A DNA stretch of 64,000 nucleotides from Sinomicrobium weinanense (lineage in GTDB: Bacteria; Bacteroidota; Bacteroidia; Flavobacteriales; Flavobacteriaceae): NCBI RefSeq assembly GCF_018863395.1, contig NZ_JAHKRR010000012.1, positions 62,001 through 126,000 on the forward strand, given 5' to 3'. A program made the translations under genes and the position numbers. Shown here piece by piece: positions 16,245-25,890 of the stretch (the first letter of the stretch is position 1; the number at the start of each line of letters is the position of its first letter). The notes beneath the pieces were generated by a model. That model was not told the DNA's origin. It saw only the letters and a program-made list of their open reading frames with translations, and did no database searches.

Positions 16245-18136
16245 TTTACTTCCTCTATTTCCAGTTTGTTATTGTATTTTACGATATAGGTCCCGTTGTT
16301 GTAATATCCGCCCTGGGATGTTTTGTGATACTTGAACTTGTTCTCCAGGTATTTTGTTTCTCCTATGCGCGAAGCAGTCTTAAACAGGTCTTTGTCATAG
16401 GCAAGCCTGAGGACAACATCGAGCATAAGGTCGTATCCCCTTGCGGCATAGCGGTTGGGCGTAATACCATACTTCTTTTCATAAGCCTTGACAAAAGGGC
16501 TGTTTTCAGAAGAAGCCTTGTCCACCGTGGGATAGTGCAGGTTAAGATTGGCCAGGTGGAAATTGGAAACGCTTTCTGAATCGTATGCATTTCCTTTTTT
16601 GGTGGTGAACATGGTTATCCTGTGCTGTTCGGACCTGGCGGAATTGAGCACTCCGGTAACGTTGGTAAGCATCACAATGTCGTTGGTCTCCACGATAACC
16701 CAGTTTTCCTTTTCTGCACTTAACAGTCCTTTCAGTTCATTGAGCCGGATAAACTTGTCTCCGGTGGGATTGAGAACCCTGACATTTTCGATCTCACCGG
16801 TCAGCTGGTCCCGTACCCCCGCGTTTTGGGAATCTGCAATAACAATAATCTGTCTGTCTACGGCATTCGCCCTGATGTAATTGATCATCTTTTCGCGCAG
16901 GACATTATCGTCCGGAACGGTCTGGAATATATTATTCAGCGGCCGTACCTTACCGGAGAAAGGCAGGAATGCAGGAATACCCCTTACACCTCCCGCAACT
17001 TCATTGAACGGCTTGGAAAGGAAAGGCCCGATCACAGCATCCATGTCCCGGAAATCATTTGCAGTCAGTAATCTGCCGGTCCCTACAATACTGGCCCTGC
17101 TGTCCAGTACCCTGACATTCACGGAAAGCCCCATCTGTTTTGCAGAATCCAATGCGGCAAGAGCTCCGGTATAAAAATCGAGGGAACGACTCAGTAATTT
17201 ACTATCTCTTATCTTTTTCTTATAATCACTTTCCGTCCCCAGTTCGTTCAGCTTAAAAGGGAGTACCAGTGCAATATCGGATACAGACCTCCGGTCTATA
17301 CTGTCCATAAGATTGAACCTTTCGGTCACTATTCCGTCTTCTATCTCCAGGCTTCCGGATAGGGATTTCGGCAATTTGAGCACCATACCCGCCTTAAGGC
17401 CATTTTCTTTTAACTCGGGGTTAAGGCCTTCCAGTTCTTCGCGGGTTACACCCAGTTTCACCTTCAGCCTGTAAAACCCTTCTTTGGGTTGTACTACATA
17501 ATAATTATGGGAATCGTCTATGGGTTTTTCAGTCTTTTCCGGATGGTCCGGCACCTGTAACTCCTGTCCCGGCTTAAGTACATCTCCCATATCCGGGTTG
17601 AGCTCTTCGAGCTCCTCGATTGTAATACCGTGTTTGTAGGCCACGCGCCATTTACCTTCTTTGGCCTCTACGATATAGGTCTTAGTATGTTCGGCACCCT
17701 CATCTTCTTTGAACACCTCCACAGTTTTGTGTTCATACCGTGGTACGCGTATTTTCTCTCTTTTTTTCAGCGGCCTGCTGTACAATTCCTTATTATATCT
17801 CTTTATATCACCGACTCCGACACCATACAAATTGGCTATGCTGTACAGGGTTTCTTTTCTTCTTACTTTATGGGTAATGAAAGACACGACATCCTGTGCT
17901 ATTTCAGCACCTTCCTTTTTTGCTTTTTCGGATACGGGAATGATAAGAATGGTGTTTACCGGGAGGCCATTTTTCACTTCCGGGTTCAACCTTATGATAT
18001 CCGAGGGGTTCACCTGATACTCCCTGGCGATGCTTTGTATGGTTTCTCCCCGTTTTACCGCATGAGTATCAAACTCCTGTGCATGGGCGAAAAAACCAAA
18101 AAGCAATACCAGTGATAATATAATAAATCTAGTCAT
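16241..18136 (-). CDS. LysM-repeat protein with ABC substrate-binding-like domain
   Basis: A 631-residue secreted protein with signal peptide 1-19. Four LysM repeats lie at about 24-68, 88-130, 150-195 and 210-255; the first is typical (HAVKRGETIQSIAREYQVNPSDIIRLNP). The C-terminal 330 residues look like a type 1 periplasmic-binding or receptor-ligand fold (DIALVLPFKLNELG, YTGALAALDSAKQMG, AVIGPFLSKPFNEV, YAARGYDLMLDVVLRLAYD). LysM repeats should bind peptidoglycan. The gene sits between guaA and osmC, an order I recall from other Flavobacteriaceae. What the binding domain recognises is unknown. Confidence 0.88.
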   Translation of the reverse strand: MTRFIILSLVLLFGFFAHAQEFDTHAVKRGETIQSIAREYQVNPSDIIRLNPEVKNGLPVNTILIIPVSEKAKKEGAEIAQDVVSFITHKVRRKETLYSIANLYGVGVGDIKRYNKELYSRPLKKREKIRVPRYEHKTVEVFKEDEGAEHTKTYIVEAKEGKWRVAYKHGITIEELEELNPDMGDVLKPGQELQVPDHPEKTEKPIDDSHNYYVVQPKEGFYRLKVKLGVTREELEGLNPELKENGLKAGMVLKLPKSLSGSLEIEDGIVTERFNLMDSIDRRSVSDIALVLPFKLNELGTESDYKKKIRDSKLLSRSLDFYTGALAALDSAKQMGLSVNVRVLDSRASIVGTGRLLTANDFRDMDAVIGPFLSKPFNEVAGGVRGIPAFLPFSGKVRPLNNIFQTVPDDNVLREKMINYIRANAVDRQIIVIADSQNAGVRDQLTGEIENVRVLNPTGDKFIRLNELKGLLSAEKENWVIVETNDIVMLTNVTGVLNSARSEQHRITMFTTKKGNAYDSESVSNFHLANLNLHYPTVDKASSENSPFVKAYEKKYGITPNRYAARGYDLMLDVVLRLAYDKDLFKTASRIGETKYLENKFKYHKTSQGGYYNNGTYIVKYNNKLEIEEVK

Positions 18137-18235
18137 CTCTTTCTCTTTTTATTATTTGGGCAGGCTTTCCCCATCTCTCCCAAAAGGAGAACGTTTTTTT
18201 AATCTTTTAAGATCAAAATAAACTTCGAACCTTCC

Positions 18236-18269
18236 CTTCGGCTTTAGTTTACACTGAGCACGGCCGAAG
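18236..18269. repeat. Dispersed palindromic repeat (CTTCGGC family)
   Basis: Arms CTTCGGC (18236-18242) and GCCGAAG (18263-18269), followed by TGTTCAGGGACC. It is related in wording to the repeats at 24071-24126 and 25776-25858 and to the inserts in the MITE-like copy at 32069. It lies between guaA and the LysM gene. Confidence 0.55.
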
Positions 18270-18302
18270 TGTTCAGGGACCAAAACTTTAAACCTGAAAC
18301 TC

Positions 18303-19832
18303 TTATTCCCACTCTATGGTAGCGGGCGGTTTGGAGCTGATGTCATACACTACTCTATTAACGCCCTTTACTTTATTTATTATATCGTTAGAGGTCTTTT
18401 GTAAAAAATCGTAAGGCAGGTTTACCCAGTCGGCGGTCATCCCGTCCGTACTTTCTACTGCCCTGAGGGCCACACATTTTTCGTAGGTACGCTCATCGCC
18501 CATTACGCCTACCGAATTTACCGGGAGCAATATTGCCCCGGCCTGCCATACCTTGTTGTAAAGGCCCCAGCTTTTCAGTCCGTTGATAAAAATATCATCG
18601 ACCTCCTGCAAAATACGAACTTTTTCCGGAGTGATGTCCCCGAGGATACGAATAGCGAGTCCGGGACCGGGGAAAGGGTGCCTTCCCAGCAGCCCGGCAT
18701 CCATATCCATGGAAGCTCCTACTCTTCTCACCTCATCCTTGAACAACATTCGAAGCGGCTCTACGACCTTCAGTTTCATAAAGTCCGGCAATCCGCCCAC
18801 ATTGTGGTGGCTTTTTATCGTGGCCGAAGGCCCGTTTACGGAAATCGATTCTATGACATCGGGATATATGGTTCCCTGTCCGAGCCATTTAACATCTTTT
18901 ATTTTGTGGGCTTCATCGTCAAAGACCTCGATAAACGTACGCCCTATGATCTTTCGTTTCTGTTCCGGATCGTCCACTCCCGCCAGTGCATTCAAAAAAC
19001 GTGCCGAAGCATCGACCCCTGTAATGTTGAGTTCCATGCCTTCGTAGCGCTCCAGGACCCTTTCAAATTCATTTTTGCGGAGCAGGCCGTTATTTACAAA
19101 AATACAGTGCAGGTTTTTACCTATGGCCCTGTGAAGCAGCATCGCAGCCACGGAAGAATCCACACCACCCGAAAGGGCGAGTACTACCTTGTCATTGCCC
19201 AGTTGCTCCTTAAGCGAAGCCACCGTCATATCGACAAAATTGTCTGGTGTCCAGGTCTGTGCCACTCCTGCAATGTTCACCAGGAAATTTTCGAGTATTT
19301 TCTTTCCGTCGGTAGAATGGTACACCTCCGGGTGAAACTGTATGGCATAGGTAGGCTCTCCTTCTATTTTATAGGCTGCGTTCTCCACATCGGACGTACT
19401 GGCCAGTATTCTGGCATTGTCCGGCAGCTTTTTTATGGTATCACTATGGCTCATCCATACCTGTGTTCCCAGGGGAACGCCTTCAAAGAAAGGTTCGTCC
19501 TCGATAATATACGACAAATTGGCCCTGCCGTATTCCCTCGTGTTTGAAGCCTCTACGCTTCCACCTCCGAAATGAACCAGGTATTGCGCGCCATAGCAAA
19601 CCCCGAGCAGGGGCATTTTTCCACGAATGGCAGACAGATCGGGATGAGGGGCATCCTCTGCCCTTACCGAATAGGGGCTCCCGGAAAGTATGACCGCTTT
19701 AAAACGGGAAATATCGTCTGGTAAATGGTTAAATGGGTGTATCTCGCAGTATATGTTGAGCTCGCGAACCCTTCGAGCAATGAGTTGTGTGTACTGCGAA
19801 CCGAAATCTAAAATAAGTACATTGTGTTGCAT
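18303..19832 (-). CDS. guaA: GMP synthase (glutamine-hydrolysing)
   Basis: A 509-residue two-domain enzyme making GMP from XMP, ATP and glutamine. The N-terminal class I amidotransferase has the nucleophile in [11 protein letters not shown] and the His-Glu pair in QFHPEVYHS. The ATP pyrophosphatase P-loop is [14 protein letters not shown]. The C-terminal dimerisation domain ends in PPATIEWE, the universal GuaA ending. I place the start at the ATG at 19832; a TTG two codons upstream is less likely. Length is normal. Confidence 0.97.
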   Translation of the reverse strand: MQHNVLILDFGSQYTQLIARRVRELNIYCEIHPFNHLPDDISRFKAVILSGSPYSVRAEDAPHPDLSAIRGKMPLLGVCYGAQYLVHFGGGSVEASNTREYGRANLSYIIEDEPFFEGVPLGTQVWMSHSDTIKKLPDNARILASTSDVENAAYKIEGEPTYAIQFHPEVYHSTDGKKILENFLVNIAGVAQTWTPDNFVDMTVASLKEQLGNDKVVLALSGGVDSSVAAMLLHRAIGKNLHCIFVNNGLLRKNEFERVLERYEGMELNITGVDASARFLNALAGVDDPEQKRKIIGRTFIEVFDDEAHKIKDVKWLGQGTIYPDVIESISVNGPSATIKSHHNVGGLPDFMKLKVVEPLRMLFKDEVRRVGASMDMDAGLLGRHPFPGPGLAIRILGDITPEKVRILQEVDDIFINGLKSWGLYNKVWQAGAILLPVNSVGVMGDERTYEKCVALRAVESTDGMTADWVNLPYDFLQKTSNDIINKVKGVNRVVYDISSKPPATIEWE

Positions 19833-19914
19833 GCGCAAAAATACTACTAAATCTCAAATATCAAACCTTAAATTCCAAATTCATCCGGGGAGAATCTGTC
19901 GTCAAGGGCGGGAT

Positions 19915-19980
19915 GGTATTCGGTGATCGGTGTCGGTCATTGACACATTGAATACTGATTACTACTGTTTACCGAATACC
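19915..19980. repeat. Dispersed inverted repeat (GGTATTCGGT family)
   Basis: Arms GGTATTCGGT (19915-19924) and ACCGAATACC (19971-19980), perfect over 10 bp. It lies between the 3' end of the PLP decarboxylase gene and the 5' end of guaA. The same words build the repeats at 26538-26607, 61941-62143 and 62963-63030. Confidence 0.75.
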
Positions 19981-19988
19981 CTTTCACC

Positions 19989-21362
19989 CTACTTCATCGT
20001 ATCCAGAATAAGTTTTATATCTTCTTCCGTCGTATCGGGATTGATAAAACAGAAACGGGAAACGGTCTCATAGGTGTCTCCGGCCTTCCATTTTGTAGGG
20101 GTTACCAGGGCTATGCCTTCCTTGTGGTTCTTGTACGTCCAGTGGGTATAATCTTCCGGGGTCCATCCTTTTCTGCGGAAAAGCACGCAGGAGAGGCTGG
20201 GTTCCCTGACGAGTTCCAGGTCGGGGTGTTCTGCGATCAGTTTTCCGGCTGTTTGTGCGAGTTCTATTCCCCTTTCCACTGCTTTCCTATACATATCGGT
20301 GCCGTGCATGGCCAGGGAAAACCAGAGGGGCAGTCCCCTTACTCTCCGGGTCAGCTGCACCTGGTAATCTGCCGGGTTAAAGCCCCGGGCGCCCTCGTCC
20401 TTAAAAATATCGAGGTAGGAACCTTCCTGGGCATGGGCTTCCCGGGCGAGTTCCGGGTTCTTGTAGATCACGGCCCCGCAATCGTAGGGTGAAAATAACC
20501 ACTTATGCGGATCAATAGTAATACTGTCTGCCTTTTCTATACCTTTAAAGAGGTGCCTTACGGAATCTGCTGCCAATGCTCCGCCGCCATATGCGGCATC
20601 GACATGGAACCAGAGTTTTTCCCGTTCACAGATCGAGGCTATGCCGTGAAGGTCGTCTATGATCCCGGCATTGGTAGTTCCGCCGGTGGCCACTACGGCA
20701 AACAGCCGGTCCCGTTGTTCCGGAGTAAGTCCGGCTATGGTTTCTTCCAGCCCTCCCCCGGTAAGCCGGTCTTCGGTATCCACAAGGTAAACATCGGCAT
20801 CGATCACCTTGGCCATTGCCTTGATGGAAGAGTGCGCCCCTATGGAGGTGATGATCATTCCGCGGTCTCTCCTATGCTCTCCGGAAACAGACCTCCATGC
20901 TTCCCGGGCCGTGACCATGGCAGACAGGTTGGCCGCCGTTCCGCCACTGGTAAAGACCCCGAATGCACCTTCCGGCAATCCGGTGAGAGAGACCAGCCAT
21001 TTCATAGCTTCATTTTCACAATAGATCCCGCCTGCGCCTTCCATCCAGTAAGCCCCGTGAATACTGGATGCCGAGGTGACCAGGTCGAACATCACGGCCG
21101 CCCGGGTAGGCGATGCGGGCACAAATGCCAGGTGCCTGGGATGGTCGATGGGAACCGTAGCCCTGACCAGTACATCCCGGAACAACTGGAAGGCCTTTTC
21201 CCCGCCTATACCTTCGGGGGTAACGGTTTCTCCGACAAGCCTCCGGAGCTCTTCCTCTTTTTTCGGGTGGCCCAGTTCCGGTGAAGTATGCGTGATCCTG
21301 TTGATGGCGTACTTCATAATATCGAGCGTCATCTCCACCACATCCATGTCTATATTGTGCAT
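19989..21362 (-). CDS. Group II PLP-dependent decarboxylase
   Basis: A 457-residue decarboxylase of the aromatic-L-amino-acid/glutamate/diaminobutyrate class. The PLP lysine is in TIDPHKWLFSPYDCGA. The PLP-stacking region is HVDAAYGGGAL, and the early FTSGGTAANLSAM motif binds phosphate. NHPRHLAF-like residues (DHPRHLAFVPASPTRAAV) are in the substrate region. The substrate cannot be settled from sequence; aromatic amino acids are plausible. I use the ATG at 21362, preceded by GGAAAGG, over a TTG seven codons upstream. It stands alone, with inverted repeats flanking both ends. Confidence 0.9.
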   Translation of the reverse strand: MHNIDMDVVEMTLDIMKYAINRITHTSPELGHPKKEEELRRLVGETVTPEGIGGEKAFQLFRDVLVRATVPIDHPRHLAFVPASPTRAAVMFDLVTSASSIHGAYWMEGAGGIYCENEAMKWLVSLTGLPEGAFGVFTSGGTAANLSAMVTAREAWRSVSGEHRRDRGMIITSIGAHSSIKAMAKVIDADVYLVDTEDRLTGGGLEETIAGLTPEQRDRLFAVVATGGTTNAGIIDDLHGIASICEREKLWFHVDAAYGGGALAADSVRHLFKGIEKADSITIDPHKWLFSPYDCGAVIYKNPELAREAHAQEGSYLDIFKDEGARGFNPADYQVQLTRRVRGLPLWFSLAMHGTDMYRKAVERGIELAQTAGKLIAEHPDLELVREPSLSCVLFRRKGWTPEDYTHWTYKNHKEGIALVTPTKWKAGDTYETVSRFCFINPDTTEEDIKLILDTMK

Positions 21363-21400
21363 ATCCTTTCCTTTTTCCGGCAAAGATAGGGTATTCGAGT

Positions 21401-21476
21401 ATACGAGTGCGCGGGTTTACAGGGCTAAATATTGTCAATACCTTATCCATATACCCGTATACCCGCACACTCGTAT
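21401..21476. repeat. Inverted repeat upstream of PLP decarboxylase
   Basis: Arms of 16 bp: ATACGAGTGCGCGGGT (21401-21416) and ACCCGCACACTCGTAT (21461-21476), one mismatch. It fills the divergent gap between the decarboxylase and the PNPOx-like gene. Its wording is unlike the other repeat families here. Confidence 0.7.
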
Positions 21477-21537
21477 GCCCATACACCACGCATTCCATTA
21501 TGAAATATGAAAAAGAAATCGTAAATTAATACTCTTA

Positions 21538-22092
21538 ATGCGGTTTAACCAACAGAACATGCTCGACTCCATAAAAAACGACCTCCTCAAAGCTACGAGG
21601 AAGCAGCGGCACCGTTTCCGCTATTTTTCCATGGCCACCTGTGGCCTTCACGGCCATGTACGGCAACGCATGCTCGTGCTGCGTGAAGTAGCGGACGATT
21701 TTACACTGACCGCCTATACCGACAGTCGCTCCAAAAAGATAACCCATATCAAGGAAAACAGCGAAGTAAGCCTCCTTTTTTTCGATCCCCGCAGGTTTGT
21801 TCAGATAAGCATCACCGCCAAGGCCGCGATAGAAAAGGATGAAAAGACCGTGCTGGCACTGTGGGACCAGATAAAGCCGAGATCGCGAAAAGACTATATT
21901 ACAGAATTGCCCCCGGGAACCGTGATCCCGGACCCTTCGGGCCTGGAACACCAGGACAATGTTCATTATTTTACGGTATTGAGGCTCTTTCCGGAAAAGA
22001 TCGAATATGTAAAACTGCAAAAGATCCATCACCTCCGCATACTTTTTGTCCGGGAAGGTAATTCCTGGAGCAGTAATTACCTTGTGCCCTGA
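21538..22092 (+). CDS. Pyridoxamine 5'-phosphate oxidase-like flavoprotein
   Basis: A 184-residue protein of the PNPOx split-barrel family. It has the FMN-binding pattern VRQRMLVLREVADDFTLTAYTDSRSKK near residues 39-65 and the following HIKENSEVSLLFFDP strand. The usual C-terminal PNPOx dimerisation domain that contacts the substrate is not evident, so it is more likely an FMN- or haem-binding general reductase than vitamin B6 oxidase itself. It begins at an ATG and is divergent from the PLP decarboxylase, a suggestive but unproven link. After the stop codon the DNA is purine-rich and simple. Confidence 0.8.
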   Translation: MRFNQQNMLDSIKNDLLKATRKQRHRFRYFSMATCGLHGHVRQRMLVLREVADDFTLTAYTDSRSKKITHIKENSEVSLLFFDPRRFVQISITAKAAIEKDEKTVLALWDQIKPRSRKDYITELPPGTVIPDPSGLEHQDNVHYFTVLRLFPEKIEYVKLQKIHHLRILFVREGNSWSSNYLVP

Positions 22093-22188
22093 TGAGGGAC
22101 GGGGAGATGAAGTGAGGGGGAGGCGGATGAACCGGGAAACCACAACTGGCAATGATTCGATCCGGCATAACATACATTCATGGAAATG

Positions 22189-23790
22189 TTATAATGTCAA
22201 TACACTGAATCCGTCTTGCAGGGGTTTTAATTCCTTCATAAGTTTCGGAACAAGTTCTTCCCCGTATTCCAGGTAGAATTGCGAAAAATTCACAACTCTT
22301 TCCTGAAGCGAGCCGTTGGGGAACAACTGGTTCTGTATCTCCGTGATCCGGATCACATGATCGGAAAGTTTTCGCTTTTGTGCTTTTAACAGGCGTTTTT
22401 CAAGGTTGTCCAGCCCCCTGAGCTGTTTTACCTCCTGGGCCTTTACAGCATTTAAAAAGGTTTTATCGGTCTGATCGGCGAGTTCGTACATAGATTTGAA
22501 CTGCTCCTGCAGGTGTTTTTTCTGTGGCGAAAAATCAATATCGATATTGCTGATCTCCCTGACCTTTCTATTGATAAAGTCATCGCGCTTCAGGAACAGG
22601 TTGCTCGCGGATATGTTCAGCTTTTTCATTTTTCCGGACTGTGCGGCATTTACAAGCAACACGGAATTGCGGAGCAACAATACGGGAAACGGCACTTTTA
22701 CCTGTTGAAAAAAGCCTTTCAGTTGCAGCCAGTACGCTATTTCGCCGCCACCGCCGATATAACACAGATTGGGCAGGATCACCTCCTGGTATAACGGCCG
22801 TAGCAATACATTCGGGGAAAACTGCTGCGGATCTTCACGCAGGTGTTCCAATAGTTCCTCTTCTTTCCATTTTATATCCGTGCCATGCACAAAATATCCT
22901 TCATCGTTCTTTTCTATCCGTTCCCGGAGGCCGTCCTGCAGGTAAAAGAGATTGATCTCCCTGGGGTTTACCTGTATTCCGTATTCCGGGTTTACTGTTT
23001 TCAGTGCTTCTGAAGCGGCAGAAACGCTTTGATACGCCGTATGCCGGGCCAGGTCTTCCTGCATGTATGGGACAAAGCATTTTTTTAACGCCTTGTCATT
23101 ACCGTCCACAATCACCAGGCCGTATTCACCAAACAGTTCATTGACCAGGAAGCGGGTGGCCTCTGTAAGGTCTTTATGTTCCAGGTATGCTTTTTGAAAG
23201 AGGTCTTTGAGATATTCCGCATGCCGCCCGGCCCCCAGTTCGGAGGCAAACAGGTGTAGTACTTCGTCCAGCCCTTCTGTGGAAAGTGCTCCTACGGCAC
23301 CCCCGGAAGCCCTGTTCCACTGAAAATTCTTTCCGTTAAAATTAAAATGACTGATCTCTTCGAAATCGTGGTCTTCCGTGGCCATCCAGTATACCGGTAC
23401 GAAGTGATAAGCGGGATAGGCCGATTTCAATTCAGCAGCCAGGTTGACCGTAGTGATGATCTTATACAAAAAATAAGAAGGCCCCGTAAAAATATTCAAC
23501 TGATGACCCGTAGTTACTGTAAAGGTATTGTTTTCCGACAGGGACCGTAAGTTGACAAGAGTAGCTTCCGAAGCCGGGGTATTTTTATATTGTTCCTGCA
23601 GTGCCCCGGCCAGTACGCTTCGCGTTTCCTCAGAAAAAAATGCTTGTTTTTCCTCAATCTGCTTCTTAAATTCCCCGATTTCCGGAAAACGCTCATAAAA
23701 GGGGCGCAGTGCCTGTTCCCTTTCGGTATAATCACATATCAATTTTGAAAAATATCCGGTTTCCCTGAACGAAATACACTCTGCAGGCAT
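22189..23790 (-). CDS. bshC: Bacillithiol biosynthesis cysteine-adding enzyme BshC
   Basis: A 533-residue BshC, thought to add cysteine to glucosaminyl-malate in the last step of bacillithiol synthesis. Typical motifs are TGHQLNIFTGPSYFLYKI near residue 93, PVYWMATEDHDFEEI near 133, the central LRPLYQEVILPNLCYIGGGGEIAYWLQL region, and a C-terminal coiled coil. Length and ends match the family. bshA and bshB are not in the window. The presence of BshC implies that bacillithiol is the main thiol in this organism. Confidence 0.95.
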   Translation of the reverse strand: MPAECISFRETGYFSKLICDYTEREQALRPFYERFPEIGEFKKQIEEKQAFFSEETRSVLAGALQEQYKNTPASEATLVNLRSLSENNTFTVTTGHQLNIFTGPSYFLYKIITTVNLAAELKSAYPAYHFVPVYWMATEDHDFEEISHFNFNGKNFQWNRASGGAVGALSTEGLDEVLHLFASELGAGRHAEYLKDLFQKAYLEHKDLTEATRFLVNELFGEYGLVIVDGNDKALKKCFVPYMQEDLARHTAYQSVSAASEALKTVNPEYGIQVNPREINLFYLQDGLRERIEKNDEGYFVHGTDIKWKEEELLEHLREDPQQFSPNVLLRPLYQEVILPNLCYIGGGGEIAYWLQLKGFFQQVKVPFPVLLLRNSVLLVNAAQSGKMKKLNISASNLFLKRDDFINRKVREISNIDIDFSPQKKHLQEQFKSMYELADQTDKTFLNAVKAQEVKQLRGLDNLEKRLLKAQKRKLSDHVIRITEIQNQLFPNGSLQERVVNFSQFYLEYGEELVPKLMKELKPLQDGFSVLTL

Positions 23791-23867
23791 AATAACTATT
23801 AAGATTTTTGATGCGTAAAGATAAAACTCTTTGCGGTATGCTTTCTAAAAATTACGTTAAGAATGGT

Positions 23868-23960
23868 CCGGTTGCCGGTTGCAGGTTACCAGTTGCCAAT
23901 TTAAGGTTTATCTTCCATAGGTATAATCACCGGCAACTGGTAACTGGTAACCGGCAACTG
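23868..23960. repeat. Inverted repeat (GTTGCCGGTTACCAG family)
   Basis: Imperfect arms of about 33 bp built from CCGGTTGCCGGTT and GGTTACCAGTTGCC on the left and their complements (GGCAACTGGTAACTGG, TAACCGGCAACTG) on the right. It lies in the divergent gap between bshC and the M23 peptidase gene, just before the latter's start. Confidence 0.7.
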
Positions 23961-24009
23961 AAATTAAACTTATTTCTTTATTTTAGCACCCCAATAACCA
24001 AAATGATCC

Positions 24010-25767
24010 ATGCGTTTATTCTATATATTTTTTATTGTACTGACTTCTATTACTGTTTCTGCCCAGGAAAACCACCCTTCAGATTCGCTCAGGGACCTCC
24101 CTTCGACTCCACTCAGGGACCACCCTAAAGATTATTTCCGTGCTCCTTTGAACATCCCCTTATTGTTATCCGGCACTTTCGGCGAGTTGCGATCCAATCA
24201 TTTTCATTCAGGCACCGATATCAAGACTCAACAGCGTCAGGGGCTCAAGGCGCATGCTGCTGCCGGAGGATATGTGTCGCGGATAAATGTATCCCCCTGG
24301 GGATACGGTAAAGCTGTGTATATAACACATCCCAACGGCTATACATCCGTGTATGCCCACCTCCAGAAATTTGCCCCGAAAATAGAGAAATATATCAAGG
24401 AACGGCAATACCTCAAGGAATCTTATAAAATAGAGCTCTTTCCGGCTTCCGGCGAACTACCGGTGGAAAAAGGGGAAGTTATTGCCTATACCGGGAACAC
24501 AGGTGGAAGCGGAGGGCCCCACCTCCATTTCGAGATACGGGACACCAAGACGGAAAAGCCCATCAACCCCTTGTTTTTCGGTTTAAAAGTCAAGGATTCC
24601 CAGCCTCCCATGGTCCAGGAACTTTATGCTTACCCGCTGAGCGACTCTTCACAGGTCAACCGGTCCGGGACTCCCATACCGATCTCCTTTAGCAGGCAGA
24701 CAGACGGCACGCTTCTTGCCGACAAGGTTTATGCCAGCGGCCCCATTGGCTTCGGTATACGGGCCTATGACAGGCAGGACCTGGCCTATAACAAAAACGG
24801 GGCCTATGCCGTACAAATGTCGGTAAACGGCACCGCATACCTCTATTACAATTTCGATACCTTTTCTTTTGCAGAGAGCCGGTATATCAACACGCTTATC
24901 GATTACGGCCATTATGCGCGAAAGCGACAGCGAATACAAAAATGCTTTATCTCACCGGGCAACGTGCTGAGCATTTACGGCCAGAAACTGCACAATGGCA
25001 TTATTGATATTGAAGAGGGAGCGGATTACAATGTCATTATCGAGGTCAACGATTTTGAAGGGAACAAAAGCACCGTACAAATCCCGGTCACCGGAAAAAA
25101 AGAAAATATAGTCCATAAAGCAGAAAAGAAAACAACTCCCTACCACCTAAAGAGCAACAGGGACAATATATTTACCATTGGAGACGTCACCGCGTTCTTC
25201 CCTGCCAATGCCCTTTACGAAGACCTGTATCTCGACCTCCGGGATAACGGGGACGGCACCTATGAAATACACAACGACGAAGTTCCCGTTCATCGGAACT
25301 TTACGCTTTCTTTTGACGTTTCCGGCTATACGGAAAAAGTAAAACAACAGCTTTTTATAGCCCGTCTGAACAGCCGGGGCCGCCCTTCCTATTCCACTAC
25401 CTACAAGCGAAAGGATACCTTTTCGACCCACACCAGGAACCTGGGCACCTATACACTGGAAAAAGATACGGAAGCCCCGAAAATAACCCCGGCCAACTTC
25501 AAGGATGGGCAGTGGCTGTCCAATTACCGTTACCTAAAATTGAAAATATCGGACGACCTCAGCGGCATAAAAACATACAGAGCCACCATAAACGGCAAAT
25601 GGATATTAATGGAATACGAACCAAAAACCAACACACTTACCTATAATTTTGACGATCTCCGGTTTTCGGAAAACAAACATCAACTGGAAGTGAAGGTTAC
25701 TGATAATGTGGAAAACAGCAGCACATTTAAGGCCACATTTTACAGGGCAAAAAGCAAAAAACAGTAA
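24010..25767 (+). CDS. Secreted M23 family metallopeptidase with repeat-derived insert
   Basis: A 585-residue exported protein with signal peptide 1-19. The M23 (LytM) domain lies at about 50-185; zinc ligands are visible in NHFHSGTD and GGPHLHFEI, and YAHLQKF is also typical. About 190-585 form beta-sandwich modules that probably bind the cell wall or regulate the enzyme. It should cut peptidoglycan cross-links. Residues about 21-37 (HPSDSLRDLPSTPLRD) are coded by a 48-bp repeat insertion; without it the mature protein would read QENHPKDYFRAPL, the usual start for this group. The frame is kept, so the gene is probably functional. Confidence 0.9.
   Translation: MRLFYIFFIVLTSITVSAQENHPSDSLRDLPSTPLRDHPKDYFRAPLNIPLLLSGTFGELRSNHFHSGTDIKTQQRQGLKAHAAAGGYVSRINVSPWGYGKAVYITHPNGYTSVYAHLQKFAPKIEKYIKERQYLKESYKIELFPASGELPVEKGEVIAYTGNTGGSGGPHLHFEIRDTKTEKPINPLFFGLKVKDSQPPMVQELYAYPLSDSSQVNRSGTPIPISFSRQTDGTLLADKVYASGPIGFGIRAYDRQDLAYNKNGAYAVQMSVNGTAYLYYNFDTFSFAESRYINTLIDYGHYARKRQRIQKCFISPGNVLSIYGQKLHNGIIDIEEGADYNVIIEVNDFEGNKSTVQIPVTGKKENIVHKAEKKTTPYHLKSNRDNIFTIGDVTAFFPANALYEDLYLDLRDNGDGTYEIHNDEVPVHRNFTLSFDVSGYTEKVKQQLFIARLNSRGRPSYSTTYKRKDTFSTHTRNLGTYTLEKDTEAPKITPANFKDGQWLSNYRYLKLKISDDLSGIKTYRATINGKWILMEYEPKTNTLTYNFDDLRFSENKHQLEVKVTDNVENSSTFKATFYRAKSKKQ
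24071..24126 (+). repeat. In-frame repeat insertion inside the M23 peptidase gene
   Basis: ACCACCCT occurs at 24071-24078 and 24119-24126, exactly 48 bp apart. In between lie two 24-bp units with the same wording (CTCAGGGACC, TTCGACTCC) as the dispersed palindromes elsewhere. It can be read as an insertion with an 8-bp target duplication or as two tandem units. It adds 16 codons in frame right after the signal peptide. Confidence 0.7.
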
Positions 25768-25775
25768 CTTTGCCC

Positions 25776-25858
25776 CTCCCCTCGGCTTCGCTCGGGGACC
25801 GGATATAATCGAATATAAACAGGACCTGCTCCCGGTCCCCGAGCGAAGCCGAGGGGAG
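25776..25858. repeat. Long perfect inverted repeat (CTCGGCTTCGCTCGGGG)
   Basis: Perfect 27-bp arms at 25776-25802 and 25832-25858, built around CTCGGCTTCGCTCGGGGACC and its complement, with a 29-bp AT-rich loop. It lies between the M23 gene (9 bp after its stop codon) and the next gene (33 bp before its start), so any joint transcript would carry a very stable hairpin. Confidence 0.85.
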
Positions 25859-25890
25859 CCAAGGGGATTATTCAGCTTAAATATATACAA

